Shown here one piece after another: positions 48,495-57,862 of a DNA stretch of 64,000 nt. Positions within the stretch are counted from its first letter, which is position 1. Each line of letters starts with the position of its first letter. The notes below the pieces were generated by a model. It ran no database searches. It had not been told where the DNA came from and was given only the letters and a program-made list of their open reading frames with translations. The position numbers and the translations under genes are program-made. Source of the stretch: Campylobacter concisus (GTDB lineage Bacteria; Campylobacterota; Campylobacteria; Campylobacterales; Campylobacteraceae); the NCBI RefSeq assembly GCF_002092855.1, contig NZ_LVLC01000012.1:422730-486729 (forward strand), given 5' to 3'.

Positions 48495-48671
48495 AGCGCT
48501 TAAAGCCAAAGCAAACTAGCAATACTAAATTTAACTCTGCAAAATTTAAAACATTAAATTTAACTATGAAACCCTATAAATATGTGAGGAAATTTTAGCT
48601 TGCAAGCAACCTAAAAGCTTGCTCTGTATCTAAATTTACAATCCGCAAGACAAAAACTCTTACAAAAAGTG

Positions 48672-48709
48672 AAATTTGGCAAGCAAATTTTACTCTACTC
48701 GCCAAATTT
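48672..48709 (-). terminator. Terminator of the ttrBA operon
   Basis: AAATTTGGC and GCCAAATTT form a nine-base perfect stem with a 20-base loop, 9 bp after the ttrA stop. On the minus strand it is followed by CACTTTTTGT, a fair T-run. Confidence 0.6.
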
Positions 48710-48717
48710 ATATCAAA

Positions 48718-51708
48718 CTAGCCGATCTTTCTTATATTTGCAGGAAGTGCTTGTCTAGCGCAAGTACCAACCAACCAGTCATTTAAACTAAATTCGCCAT
48801 TTCTTTTTGGATCAAGAAGTCCAAGCTTATTATGATTGACCCCTTTTTCTAAATTTGCGATCCCAAAAGCTGGCTTTCCATCGACGATGTGCGTTCTTAT
48901 ACCAAACTCATCATGACCAAATCCATGCTCGATACTAATAACTCCGCTAGCAACGCCATCCGTCACAAACGCCTCGCCAACTTGTGCTCCATAAGGAGTA
49001 GTCACTTTGACCTTATCGCCTGAGCGAATGCCCTGCTCACTTGCGATATCTGGTGCTATCCTTATGAAGTTGCTAGGATGAACAGCTCTTAGCCTTGGGC
49101 TAACAAAGGTGTAGAAGTGTTGGATATTTGACTTTCTTGAGCTTACTGTGTATTTCCACTCAGAGCGTGGGAAAAATTTCTCAAGCGGCGTGCCGTCACT
49201 TGCTACTGGTAGCATCAGACTTGGCACTCCTGGCATAAATTCGCCTGTTATTGAGTGTCTATGCCCACCAAGTGGCTCATAGTAGATAGAAGCTGGCGTA
49301 GGCGCTGGCACTTTTACGGTTGCTTTATCACCCTTATATGCGCTCTCGTAGCTACCATATCTGCCACCTTTTGCTAGTATGTGCGCCACTTTTGGCTTCT
49401 CTTCATCTTTTAGATAAGGATCGAGTTTTGTCATCACTCTTGATATCTTACTAAGCTTTTTGTCCTCGTCGCTTATATCTTTCACACCCTCGCCGTCAAA
49501 AGCCAAATTTGCTAGTGCAGCCGCATAATACTGCTCTTTTACGTCAAGGTCCATGAAATTTCCATCTTTGTCTTTGAAGGCATTTTTGCCAAAGCCTTTT
49601 AGTCCAAGCCTCTTTGCCACGGCTATATAAAATGCCTCAACGTCGATCGTGCCACCGTTTTTATCCTTTGCCTGCTTTGAGCTAACAGCCGGATAGCGCA
49701 CGACTGAAGTTTTAGCGATCGTTCCCCAAAGAGAGTTTGGAAGTGCCCAGTTTTCTAAATTTACTCCGTCTGGTACGATGTAGTCAGCATAGGCGTTTGT
49801 CTCGTTCATAAAGGCGTCGATGCCAACAAAAAGTGGTAAATTTTTACTATCTTTTAGTACGTCTAAAACCGCTTTTTCAAGTCCTGCTTGGCCGTAAAGT
49901 ACGTTTGTCATGTAGTTTATGAAAACTTTTACTTTGTATGGATAGCCAGCCTTGTGGCTTGTAAGCGTTTCGTTTACAAGTGGCATTGAGATAGGATACC
50001 ATGGCTGAGTTGATGGATAGCCGCTGCCGCCAGCTGCCACTTTGCGTTTATACTCAGAGCTTGTTTCGTAGTATTTGCCTGATCTTGATAAATTTAGACC
50101 ATTTGGTTTATAAGCGCCCTCAAAGCTCTCAAGGTCATATCTGCCTTTTAAAAACTCGTGAGTACCAGCACTTGCATTGACGTTGCCACCTTTGTAGCCG
50201 TAAGTGCCCATTAGCGTGTTTAGACAAAGGATCGCAAAAGTAGTCATACCAGCTTGCGTATGCATCATACCGCCATGCACGTTTGTGCTCACCTGTCTGC
50301 CGTTTTTAGTGAAATTTTCACAAAGCCAGATGATATCTTCAACGCTTACACCGCAAATTTTTGAGTACTCCTCTAAGCTATGCTTATAAGCTGACTCTTT
50401 TAAAAGCTGCATTGAGCTTTTTACCTCGACCTTTTTGCCGTCTATTAAAATTTTACCTTTGTAGTAGAGCTTGGCTGGTTCATTTACCTTGTAGCTTTGT
50501 ATCTTGCCATCTTGCGAGCAAACCTGCCATTCATTGTTGATAAGTGCAAATTTACCATAGTCTTTGTGGTCTTTTTCGGTGATGACTAGATGCGTGGCAT
50601 TACACCAGTGTATCTCGCCTGCTAGCTTTGCCTGGTCTAAATTTGGCTGGATAAGGTAGTTTGTAGCGTATTTTTCATTTTCTATGATCCAGCGTATCAT
50701 AGCCATAGCTAGAGCCGAGTCGGTGCCTGGCTTTATCGCTATCCAGCGGCCTTTGTCTGAAGAGGCGTATTTTACAGCATTTGTAACGCTTGGGTCGACC
50801 ACTGCGTAGCTAAAATCATCTCTAGTGCCTCTTGCATAAGAGAGCATTTTTGCCTGTTTTTGGAAAGGGTTGCCACCATTTGACGGCGAAGTGCCCCAGT
50901 AGATAACAAATTTAGAGTTTTCATAGTCTGGTTTTGTATGTGCAAAGCCCTTTGCGTTATGTGCGATCTTACCACCGACCCTAAAGCCACCACCACAAAT
51001 TCCGCCGTGCGAGTAGTGATTTATAGTGCCAAATGACTTTTTGACAAAGCGATCAACGATGTCAGAGCGTCCGTCATATAGATAAAAACTTAAAAATTGA
51101 TTGCGCTTAGTGCCATATTCTGGGTTTTCGCTGTCGATTAGCTCGTCGCTATATATTGCTCTTAGCCCGTCCACATGCCCCTCACCAAAGAGATCTCCGC
51201 CCTCTACGACCTCTTCTACTAGCTGCTCAAAGCTTATGCTCTTCCATTTTCCCTCACCCCTTTTACCAACTCTCTTTAGTGGCGTTAGTATCCTTGCAGG
51301 CGAGTCTATCATCTCAGGCAATATCGCTCCTCTAGCGCAAACTGTAGCTCGCTTTTCGTCTTCGCCACTTAGTGTTGTGACAAGAAGTGCGTCATTTATC
51401 GATGTGTCAAAATTTGCCCAGTGTACGTTTGAAAGTGGGTGGTATGGGTTGCCACTACATCTTAAAACTCGGTCGTTTTTGTCATCCACATGAAGCCTTA
51501 TGCCACACTTCGTCGTACAGCCATGACACATCGAAAAGATAACACTATGTCCATCACTAAGTGAAATTTTGCCGTCCTTTACTCGAAATTCAGGCTCTAG
51601 CGAGTTTGACTGCGGTTTATAGTCGTCTTTTCCCCCATCTGCTAGCACAGCGCTCGTAGCTACCGTTGAGAGTACAGCTGATCTTTTTAAAAATTCTCTT
51701 CTTTGCAT
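48718..51708 (-). CDS. ttrA: Tat-exported molybdopterin oxidoreductase, tetrathionate-reductase-like (TtrA)
   Basis: A 996-residue DMSO-reductase-family enzyme with twin-arginine signal (QRREFLKRSAVLSTV), so folded with cofactor and exported to the periplasm. One [4Fe-4S] site is near the N-terminus (Cys61, 64, 68, 84). The Cys in GGICGGGFRVGG is the likely Mo ligand. The C-terminal molybdopterin domain includes FVSPRLRAVHPSNFIRIAPD. Length and form fit TtrA (about 1000). Tetrathionate or a related sulfur, arsenic or selenium oxyanion is the likely acceptor; which one cannot be read. It follows ttrB by 13 bp; no TtrC anchor gene is present. Confidence 0.75.
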   Translation of the reverse strand: MQRREFLKRSAVLSTVATSAVLADGGKDDYKPQSNSLEPEFRVKDGKISLSDGHSVIFSMCHGCTTKCGIRLHVDDKNDRVLRCSGNPYHPLSNVHWANFDTSINDALLVTTLSGEDEKRATVCARGAILPEMIDSPARILTPLKRVGKRGEGKWKSISFEQLVEEVVEGGDLFGEGHVDGLRAIYSDELIDSENPEYGTKRNQFLSFYLYDGRSDIVDRFVKKSFGTINHYSHGGICGGGFRVGGKIAHNAKGFAHTKPDYENSKFVIYWGTSPSNGGNPFQKQAKMLSYARGTRDDFSYAVVDPSVTNAVKYASSDKGRWIAIKPGTDSALAMAMIRWIIENEKYATNYLIQPNLDQAKLAGEIHWCNATHLVITEKDHKDYGKFALINNEWQVCSQDGKIQSYKVNEPAKLYYKGKILIDGKKVEVKSSMQLLKESAYKHSLEEYSKICGVSVEDIIWLCENFTKNGRQVSTNVHGGMMHTQAGMTTFAILCLNTLMGTYGYKGGNVNASAGTHEFLKGRYDLESFEGAYKPNGLNLSRSGKYYETSSEYKRKVAAGGSGYPSTQPWYPISMPLVNETLTSHKAGYPYKVKVFINYMTNVLYGQAGLEKAVLDVLKDSKNLPLFVGIDAFMNETNAYADYIVPDGVNLENWALPNSLWGTIAKTSVVRYPAVSSKQAKDKNGGTIDVEAFYIAVAKRLGLKGFGKNAFKDKDGNFMDLDVKEQYYAAALANLAFDGEGVKDISDEDKKLSKISRVMTKLDPYLKDEEKPKVAHILAKGGRYGSYESAYKGDKATVKVPAPTPASIYYEPLGGHRHSITGEFMPGVPSLMLPVASDGTPLEKFFPRSEWKYTVSSRKSNIQHFYTFVSPRLRAVHPSNFIRIAPDIASEQGIRSGDKVKVTTPYGAQVGEAFVTDGVASGVISIEHGFGHDEFGIRTHIVDGKPAFGIANLEKGVNHNKLGLLDPKRNGEFSLNDWLVGTCARQALPANIRKIG

Positions 51709-51721
51709 TACTTATTTCCTT

Positions 51722-52459
51722 TTACTGTGCTATCTCTTCGCTCCAGCTGATAACCTTTTTATATCCATTATCAAGCTCGAGTTTCTTATCGTTTTTAGCC
51801 AAAATTTCGCTAACGCCGTGGTAGAACACCTGCGGATTTGTATTTTTAGGGCTATCTATAACCATAGTCTCATGTGTGGCTAGAAATTTTCTAATATTTG
51901 AGTTAGGATCATTAAGATCGCCTATTATACGGCTACCACCCACACAGCTCTCTACACATGCTGGCTGAAGCCCTGCTCTTAGTCTGTGATCACAAAAGGT
52001 ACATTTATCGGCCTTATAGGTATGCAGGCTAAGATATCTTGCGTGATATGGACAGGCCTCTACGCAAAGCGCACAGCCTATGCACTCTTTTGTATCAATC
52101 TTTACTATACCATTACTTCTTTGATGGCTAGCACCAGTTGGACAAACACTAATACAGGCTGGATTGTTGCAATGGTTGCAAAGTCTTGGAAGTGACGCAA
52201 TGACTGCCATTTTGCCGCTTTTATCTCTTGCCTCGTACTCGGAAACAATGGTTCTAAAAGCGCCTGGCTGAACGTCGTTTTCTAACATACAGCTCATAGT
52301 ACATGACTGACATCCAACACATCTTGTTAGATCTATCGCCATGCCGTAGCGAACACTACTACCGCTAAAGTCCTTTGGTGCAGCCTTTAGTGCGGTCGTA
52401 GCAAAAAATAATCCTGCAGCTGCAATGAAGCTGCGACGAGAATTTAAGGTCTGTTGCAT
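51722..52459 (-). CDS. ttrB: Iron-sulfur electron-transfer subunit (TtrB-like)
   Basis: A 245-residue protein with N-terminal signal-like region (RRSFIAAAGLFFATTALKA; RR suggests Tat export with its partner). Four Cys groups bind [4Fe-4S] clusters: CVGCQSCTMSC, CNHCNNPACISVC, CIGCALCVEAC and CTFCDHRLRAGLQPAC-x3-C. This is the TtrB/DmsB-type ferredoxin subunit that passes electrons to TtrA. It is transcribed first; AAAGGAG precedes its ATG. Confidence 0.78.
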   Translation of the reverse strand: MQQTLNSRRSFIAAAGLFFATTALKAAPKDFSGSSVRYGMAIDLTRCVGCQSCTMSCMLENDVQPGAFRTIVSEYEARDKSGKMAVIASLPRLCNHCNNPACISVCPTGASHQRSNGIVKIDTKECIGCALCVEACPYHARYLSLHTYKADKCTFCDHRLRAGLQPACVESCVGGSRIIGDLNDPNSNIRKFLATHETMVIDSPKNTNPQVFYHGVSEILAKNDKKLELDNGYKKVISWSEEIAQ

Positions 52460-52651
52460 AAAATTCTCCTTTCTTTTTAGAATTTTTTCTTATTTTAGCA
52501 TAGTAAATATTTTTTCTAAAGTTTATTTTATATTTTTGCAAAATGTATTAAATTTTGAGAATTTTTGTAGCACTTAAAAGATAGAATTTGGATAGTAAAA
52601 TTTAGAAAGAAGTGGAAAAAAGATAGAAAATAAACTTCTATCTTCTTAAAT

Positions 52652-53785
52652 TTATGCTTTGTAGTTTAGCATATAAAGGCGAATGACTTGCTCCGCTGTC
52701 ATCTTTAAATTTCTAATCGCGACATCTTTTCTCATCGCTTCTTCAAGACTCACTGGCTCATTTAATATACAAAAATAGGCATCAATCCCATTTTTGTGGC
52801 AATCTTTGGCACATTTTTGCACGCTTCCAGCAAATGCGATCACTGGCTTATGATACTTTTTTGCTAGTTTTGCAACCCCAGTTGGTGTCTTGCCCATTGA
52901 GCTTTGAAAGTCCATACGGCCTTCGCCAGTGATGACTAGATCAGCCTTTTTGATCTCATCTTCAAGTGCGATGGTCTGCGTGATGATCTCGATACCTGGT
53001 CGAAGTTTCGCTCCTAAAAATGCCACGAAAGCAAAGCCAAGTCCGCCAGCTGCGCCAGCACCTTTTTGTGTGTGAAATTTACTATTAGTCTTTTCCTTTA
53101 CAAGAGTTGCAAAGTGTTTTAGTCCATCATCAAGCTCTTTTACCATACGGCCATTTGCACCCTTTTGAGGGGCATAAACATGGGCTGCTCCATTCATGCC
53201 ATAGAGAGGATTGTCTACATCGCAGGCGATTAAAAACTCGCACTCCTTTAGCTCTTTTAAAGCATCTTCATCTGTAAACTCATAAATTTTGGCTAAATTC
53301 TCGCCTTTTCCTTCAAGTAAAGCACCATCTTTATCATAAAATTTAAAGCCAAGTGCGCTAAGCATGCCTGTACCAGCGTCATTTGTCGCACTTCCGCCGA
53401 TGCCAATGATAAATTTTCTAGCGCCTTTAGCAATGGCATCTTTTATCATCTGACCAAAGCCAAATGTGCTAGTTTTTAGTGGATTTCTCTCGTCTGGGTT
53501 TATGAGTGTAAGGCCAGAAGCACTTGACATTTCAAGTATTGCAAGGTCATCTTTTAGTGCATATCTAGCTAAAATTTCAATTCCAAGTGGATTTTTAACT
53601 ATCGTATCTATAAATTTTGCACCAAGTGCATCAGCCATCGCCTCTACACTACCCTCGCCACCATCTGCGATAGGCTTGACAACGACCTCGCAGCCAATCT
53701 CTTCTAGTCCTTCTTTTACAGCAAGGCCCGCTTCAAGAGAGCTAAGCGAGCCTTTTAATGAATCAATCGCAACTAAAATTCTCAT
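52652..53785 (-). CDS. Glycerate kinase (GarK type)
   Basis: A 377-residue glycerate 2-kinase that phosphorylates glycerate to 2-phosphoglycerate. The N-terminus VAIDSLKGSLSSLEAGLAVKEGL and the segments PIADGGEGSVEAM, IGIGGSATNDAGTGMLSALG, GAAGGLGFAFVAFLGA and DLVITGEGRMDFQSSMGK are family-typical. Length is normal. It overlaps the GntP carrier gene by four bases, so the pair would take up glycerate and feed it to enolase and gluconeogenesis. The regulation is not visible. Confidence 0.9.
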   Translation of the reverse strand: MRILVAIDSLKGSLSSLEAGLAVKEGLEEIGCEVVVKPIADGGEGSVEAMADALGAKFIDTIVKNPLGIEILARYALKDDLAILEMSSASGLTLINPDERNPLKTSTFGFGQMIKDAIAKGARKFIIGIGGSATNDAGTGMLSALGFKFYDKDGALLEGKGENLAKIYEFTDEDALKELKECEFLIACDVDNPLYGMNGAAHVYAPQKGANGRMVKELDDGLKHFATLVKEKTNSKFHTQKGAGAAGGLGFAFVAFLGAKLRPGIEIITQTIALEDEIKKADLVITGEGRMDFQSSMGKTPTGVAKLAKKYHKPVIAFAGSVQKCAKDCHKNGIDAYFCILNEPVSLEEAMRKDVAIRNLKMTAEQVIRLYMLNYKA

Positions 53786-55176
53786 AAAAGCACCAAAGAT
53801 AAGATATAAACGCTAATTATACCAACGATGCCCATTATAAACGTCATAGCTGTTTGTGTGCGATATCCTTGTTCTGCGCTCATCTTGCTAAAATTTGTCA
53901 CAACCCAGAAGTAGCTGTCATTTGCGTGAGATACGCACATCGCACCAGATGCTATCGCCATGACACAAAGTGCAGCTGAAATTTCACTCGTAAAGCCAAG
54001 TGTTTGCATGAGTGAGTTGTCGGCACTAAACGCACCCATGATAGACGCTGTCGTGATGATAGCCACGGTCGAGCTTCCTTGAGCGGTTTTTAGTACGGCC
54101 GAGATGATGAATGGGAAGAAAATTCCTATCGCTTTTATGGCGGTTGCGTTTTCTTTTATGAAATTTACAAAGCCAGCCTCAGTGATGACATTACCCAAAA
54201 CACCGCCAGCTGCAGTGATAAAGAGTATCGGTCCAGCGATCTTTAAAGATTCGTTCGTGATGTGGTCAAATTCTCTTATCTTTCTGGCTTCTACTAATAA
54301 AAACACGCAAAAGATCACGCCGATTGCAAGAGCAATGATAGGGTTTCCTAAAAATAAAAGTATCTTTGGTAAGAGAGCCGTTTTATCAAACATGCCTTGT
54401 TTTGCTAAAACATCGACAATAGAGCCAATCGCCATAAAAATGATAGGCATGATGATAGGAGCAAGGCTCAAAAATCCGCTAGGTAGCGTGCCAAATTTCT
54501 TTAAAAGATCTTCGTAACTAGCTGTGATAGTAGCGTCAGCATCTTTGTCGCTGATAGTCACGCTTTTGCCAACACTCTTTGAAAAGAAATAAACAGCTAT
54601 CAACACAGGCACTGAAACGACTGTTCCCATGATGATGACAAGGAGCAGATTTCCGCCAAGACCAAGTGTTCCTGCAGCTGCTATTGGGCCAGGAGTTGGC
54701 GGGATGAAGACGTGAGATGCGTATAGACCGCCACTAAGTGCGACTGACATCGCGACTGGACTTGCTGAAATTTTCTTATAAAGCGCTTCGCGAATAGAGT
54801 TTAAAACGACAAATCCGCTATCGCAAAATACCGGAATGCCAACAACCCAGCCCATGATGAGCATAGCAAGCTCTGGACGCTTTTGTCCAACTAGCTTAAC
54901 AACCATATCAGCTAGCTTTAAAGCAGCTCCCGTTTTTTCAAGCACGGTACCGATGATCGTTCCAAAGATAATAACGATACCGATACTCTTAAATGTGCCA
55001 CTAAAGCCGACACCTATCATCGCTGGGATCTTGGACAGATCGATGCCTGCGACGATCGCAAGAACCAAAGAAATACTCATAAGTGCCAAGAATGGATGCA
55101 CTTTTAACTTAGAGATCATAACGATCATAAGTATGATGGCTACAACAAAACAGACAATTAGTGAGATTCCGCTCAT
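53782..55176 (-). CDS. GntP-family organic acid:H+ symporter
   Basis: A 464-residue carrier with about twelve to fourteen helices. The GntP family is recognised from IGVGFSGTFKSIGIVIIFGT, HVFIPPTPGPIAAAGTLG (the PPTPGP loop), KTAQGSSTVAIITTASI and CVSHANDSYFWVVTNFS. Members take up gluconate or related hydroxy acids; the neighbouring glycerate kinase points to glycerate. It starts at 55176 with AAAGGAG-like upstream and overlaps garK by four bases. The gap 55177-55342 shows no gene. Confidence 0.88.
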   Translation of the reverse strand: MSGISLIVCFVVAIILMIVMISKLKVHPFLALMSISLVLAIVAGIDLSKIPAMIGVGFSGTFKSIGIVIIFGTIIGTVLEKTGAALKLADMVVKLVGQKRPELAMLIMGWVVGIPVFCDSGFVVLNSIREALYKKISASPVAMSVALSGGLYASHVFIPPTPGPIAAAGTLGLGGNLLLVIIMGTVVSVPVLIAVYFFSKSVGKSVTISDKDADATITASYEDLLKKFGTLPSGFLSLAPIIMPIIFMAIGSIVDVLAKQGMFDKTALLPKILLFLGNPIIALAIGVIFCVFLLVEARKIREFDHITNESLKIAGPILFITAAGGVLGNVITEAGFVNFIKENATAIKAIGIFFPFIISAVLKTAQGSSTVAIITTASIMGAFSADNSLMQTLGFTSEISAALCVMAIASGAMCVSHANDSYFWVVTNFSKMSAEQGYRTQTAMTFIMGIVGIISVYILSLVLL

Positions 55177-55342
55177 AAAAACTCCTTTGCTCTGAGATTT
55201 TGCTTAAGATTTTAGCAAAATTTGCTTGTATTTTTTCTAATATTTTTAAGTTTTTTGATTAATTAAATTTTTTTGACATATTTGAGTAAATTTATGACTA
55301 TTTGCCTAAATTTAGCCATTTTATAAGTTTAAAATTTTTAGC

Positions 55343-56311
55343 TTATTTTAAAATAACAAAACCAAGACCAAATTTATCAGTATGCCTATTATAATCAATC
55401 AAACTCTCGCCATATCCCGTAAAATACTGCAAATAGCCATAAACTCCGGTTGAGAAGATAGGAAACATATATGAAATTTCAGCAGCACCTTTATTTGTTT
55501 TATCAAAATGTAAGTTATTTCTTAGCATTAGGCTAAAAATGTGTTCATTAAGGTTGTAACTAAGCCTTACATCGCCGTGTCCTATGTATTTTAATATATC
55601 TTTATTATCGCCCTTATTGCCCACTACCATCCAAGCTCTTGGCGAAATGCTAAGCTTGTCAAAAACAAAATCACTTTGCACATAAGCTCTATTCCAGCTT
55701 CTTGAATTGCTACCATCTCGTCCATTTGACTCATGCAAAAGTCCAAATTTTAGATTTTTAACACCTATTTGATCCAAATATTTTGGCGAAGCAAAATTTA
55801 GAAAAATTTCTGGCTGATAGTTTGTCTCACGAAATGGCGCTGAAGTTCTTGTTATCTGCCACCAAGATGTCTGCGTGTAGGCTACCACAAGGCTCTCTCT
55901 AAATCCAAACAGGTCATAAAATAACGGCTTTGCAAGGCTTATTTGAAACTTAGTTTCAATGCTCTTTCGCTCATCGTTTGGCACATTTTTGGTATAAGTT
56001 ACTGGCAAAAGGTAGTTAAATTTATAAAGCTCGATACCAAGTGCATTTTGTAAATTTTTACTACTTTTATCTTCTCTTAAAAGATCAGCTTGCTTTAGCT
56101 TTGCATCATTTGGCGCTGGCTCGCTTGCTTGCAAGTTTTGCACCGCTTCTTGCTCGTTTAAAGAGCTTTTGGCTAGCTCTTTATAAATTTGCATCGCAGC
56201 CTTTATGTCGCCACTTTGCTCCAGCTCTTGTGCTCTTTTAAAATCATCTAGCCCACTTGCCATCAAAAAACTAAGACTAAGGCTTAAAAATAATAAAATT
56301 TTACTCATCAT
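55343..56311 (-). CDS. pldA: Outer-membrane phospholipase A1
   Basis: A 322-residue beta-barrel protein with signal peptide MMSKILLFLSLSLSFLMASG. The N-terminal ~90 residues form a TPR-like extension (LDDFKRAQELEQSGDIKAAMQIY) before the barrel. The catalytic triad is visible in LLHESNGRDGSNSRSWNRAY: His193, Ser195 and Asn207. OMPLA hydrolyses phospholipids in the outer membrane and is linked to haemolysis in C. concisus. The start overlaps the end of mobA by 11 bp; the second Met is equally possible. Confidence 0.92.
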   Translation of the reverse strand: MMSKILLFLSLSLSFLMASGLDDFKRAQELEQSGDIKAAMQIYKELAKSSLNEQEAVQNLQASEPAPNDAKLKQADLLREDKSSKNLQNALGIELYKFNYLLPVTYTKNVPNDERKSIETKFQISLAKPLFYDLFGFRESLVVAYTQTSWWQITRTSAPFRETNYQPEIFLNFASPKYLDQIGVKNLKFGLLHESNGRDGSNSRSWNRAYVQSDFVFDKLSISPRAWMVVGNKGDNKDILKYIGHGDVRLSYNLNEHIFSLMLRNNLHFDKTNKGAAEISYMFPIFSTGVYGYLQYFTGYGESLIDYNRHTDKFGLGFVILK

Positions 56312-56876
56312 CTATCTTCTTTTCTTGGATTTTCTTTGCCATTTCGTATTCGTCAGGGAAATTTACGTTAAAAAACTGCTCACTATCTTTAAAATTTACG
56401 ACTTTGCATTTACAGCTTTTTCTCAAAAGTCCAATTTTATGCTCATTTTTTAAATAAAACTCATGAGCCAAAGTGACAAGCCTTGGGCTAAAAAAACCAC
56501 AAAGCGAGTGAATGTGCTCATTATCACTGGCCACAACCATGTCAAATTCATCTTTAAATGTAGCAAGCTCCTCTAAGCTTTTAAGATCAAAAAATGGCAT
56601 ATCAGCTGGTATCACAAAAATACTATGATCAAAATTTTTAAGAATGGAGTAAAGTGCGAGCATTGGCGAATAGTTATTACTATTTTCATCTTTTATAAGC
56701 TTTAGTGGCGGGCTAAATTTCTCAAATTTTGAGCTCACATAAACTTCGCCAAAAACTTTGCTAAATTTCGCAACCTCATAATGAGTAAGCGTCTTAAAAC
56801 CACCAAATGGCAAAAGTGTCTTATCTTGTCCCATACGCGAGCTTTTGCCACCTGCTAAAATCACGCAAGTTTGCAT
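56301..56876 (-). CDS. mobA: Molybdenum cofactor guanylyltransferase
   Basis: A 191-residue nucleotidyltransferase that adds GMP to molybdopterin to form the MGD cofactor needed by TtrA-type enzymes. The N-terminal LAGGKSSRMGQDKTLLPFGG is the GTP-binding signature, and FVIPADMPFFDLKSLEEL and SLCGFFSPRL also match. It overlaps pldA by 11 bp at the 3' end. It complements the molybdate uptake locus and the molybdoenzyme in the window. Confidence 0.92.
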   Translation of the reverse strand: MQTCVILAGGKSSRMGQDKTLLPFGGFKTLTHYEVAKFSKVFGEVYVSSKFEKFSPPLKLIKDENSNNYSPMLALYSILKNFDHSIFVIPADMPFFDLKSLEELATFKDEFDMVVASDNEHIHSLCGFFSPRLVTLAHEFYLKNEHKIGLLRKSCKCKVVNFKDSEQFFNVNFPDEYEMAKKIQEKKIDDE

Positions 56877-56979
56877 CTTTTCCCTTAAGAAAGTTATGAG
56901 CTAAATTTAGCTAAAAGCGGCTTTGATCTACCAAAAATATGTTATAAAAACTTATTTTTGTTTATCATACTTGTAAAAT

Positions 56980-57468
56980 TTAAGCCTGCCTTGCCCTTTT
57001 CATTGTTAAAAATTCCTCATAGCGACGATCAATGATAGCTTTGATCAAGGCATAGTTTTCTTGTGAATTTTCTATATAAAAATAGGCGTTATCAAAGTAT
57101 TTTTCACCAAATTTTTTCGAAACAAAATCCGTATAATCCTGCAAATACCAACCATACATTTTGGCAAATTTTGTCCGATCAGTCGTATAGTAAGCTTTTG
57201 CAAAGACTTTACCAGCAGTATTTAGCTCCGCACTTCCAAGTACGCCGTCCATAGCGTCAAAAAGATACTGACGATAGTTAAAATTTTCGTCCATCTGTGC
57301 TATATCGTCCGCAAAATCTGCCGCAAATTCCTTTGAGTAAAATTTGTGTTCCATGCACCAGCGAAAGAAAAATGCAATGTGTGTCGCACCGTTTTCATGC
57401 GGTATATCAGTCGGCGCATCTTTCGCACCCCAATGCCATTTTGCTTTGTCATATATTATATCTGGCAT
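56980..57468 (-). CDS. Conserved protein of a DUF7832-like family
   Basis: A 162-residue protein with no signal peptide. The N-terminus YDKAKWHWGAKDAPTDIP and the following GATHIAFFFRWCMEHKFY resemble a widespread family of small proteins (named DUF7832 in current collections) that begin with a D-x-A-K-W-H-x-G pattern. Acidic and aromatic residues are frequent. The function is unknown, though some members lie near antitoxin or immunity genes. It stands alone upstream of mobA with 103 bp between. Confidence 0.6.
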   Translation of the reverse strand: MPDIIYDKAKWHWGAKDAPTDIPHENGATHIAFFFRWCMEHKFYSKEFAADFADDIAQMDENFNYRQYLFDAMDGVLGSAELNTAGKVFAKAYYTTDRTKFAKMYGWYLQDYTDFVSKKFGEKYFDNAYFYIENSQENYALIKAIIDRRYEEFLTMKRARQA

Positions 57469-57565
57469 TTTTATCCTTTTAAAATGCTCAATTTTACTAA
57501 AACCATCTTAATCGCAGTAAAAATCATAGCTATTTTATCCATTTGCTTGCTACGATTAGAAAAGA

Positions 57566-57571
57566 TATAAT
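57566..57571 (+). promoter_or_regulatory. -10 box of the SemiSWEET promoter
   Basis: TATAAT in AAAGATATAATGGCGC, 25 bp before the ATG at 57596, with the ribosome site AAGGAG in between. Confidence 0.55.
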
Positions 57572-57595
57572 GGCGCTTTTATTTAAGGAGAAGCA

Positions 57596-57853
57596 ATGAG
57601 CGAAAAAAATCTACAAATTTTAGGCTGGATCGGCACATGCCTATCAGTTGTTATGTACTTTTCATACATCCCACAAATAATGGGCAACCTTGACGGCAAC
57701 AAGACGCCTTTTATACAGCCACTGGCAGCCGCACTAAACTGCACAATCTGGACAAGTTACGGTCTATTAAAAGCTAAAAAAGACTATCCACTTTCTGCTG
57801 CAAACTTCCCAGGCATAATCTTTGGTCTTTTGGCTACGATAACAGCGTTTTAA
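57596..57853 (+). CDS. SemiSWEET-type small sugar transporter
   Basis: An 85-residue membrane protein of three helices: ILGWIGTCLSVVMYFSYIPQI, PFIQPLAAALNCTIWTSYGLL and NFPGIIFGLLATITAF. The PQ-loop motif YIPQIMGN and CTIWTSYGL are typical of SemiSWEETs, which dimerise to form a facilitative sugar or small-molecule carrier. The strong site AAGGAG precedes the ATG. It stands alone with its own promoter. The substrate is unknown; Campylobacter rarely uses sugars. Confidence 0.88.
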   Translation: MSEKNLQILGWIGTCLSVVMYFSYIPQIMGNLDGNKTPFIQPLAAALNCTIWTSYGLLKAKKDYPLSAANFPGIIFGLLATITAF

Positions 57854-57862
57854 TGCGCTGAT

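Noticed and set aside
48521..48590. A possible difH-like site after xerH (ACTATGAAACC ... ATATGTGAGG)
   Set aside because: Only a few bases resemble an XerH half-site and there is no clear inverted partner; I cannot support a dif site without a model search.
54104..54517. Long plus-strand frame opposite the GntP gene
   Set aside because: It is antisense to a clearly recognised carrier gene with no ribosome site and implausible composition.
57484..57570. Small hydrophobic reading frame MLNFTKTILIAVKIIAILSI (28 codons)
   Set aside because: No ribosome site precedes it and it lies in promoter DNA of the SemiSWEET gene; A/T-rich DNA often gives such hydrophobic frames by chance.
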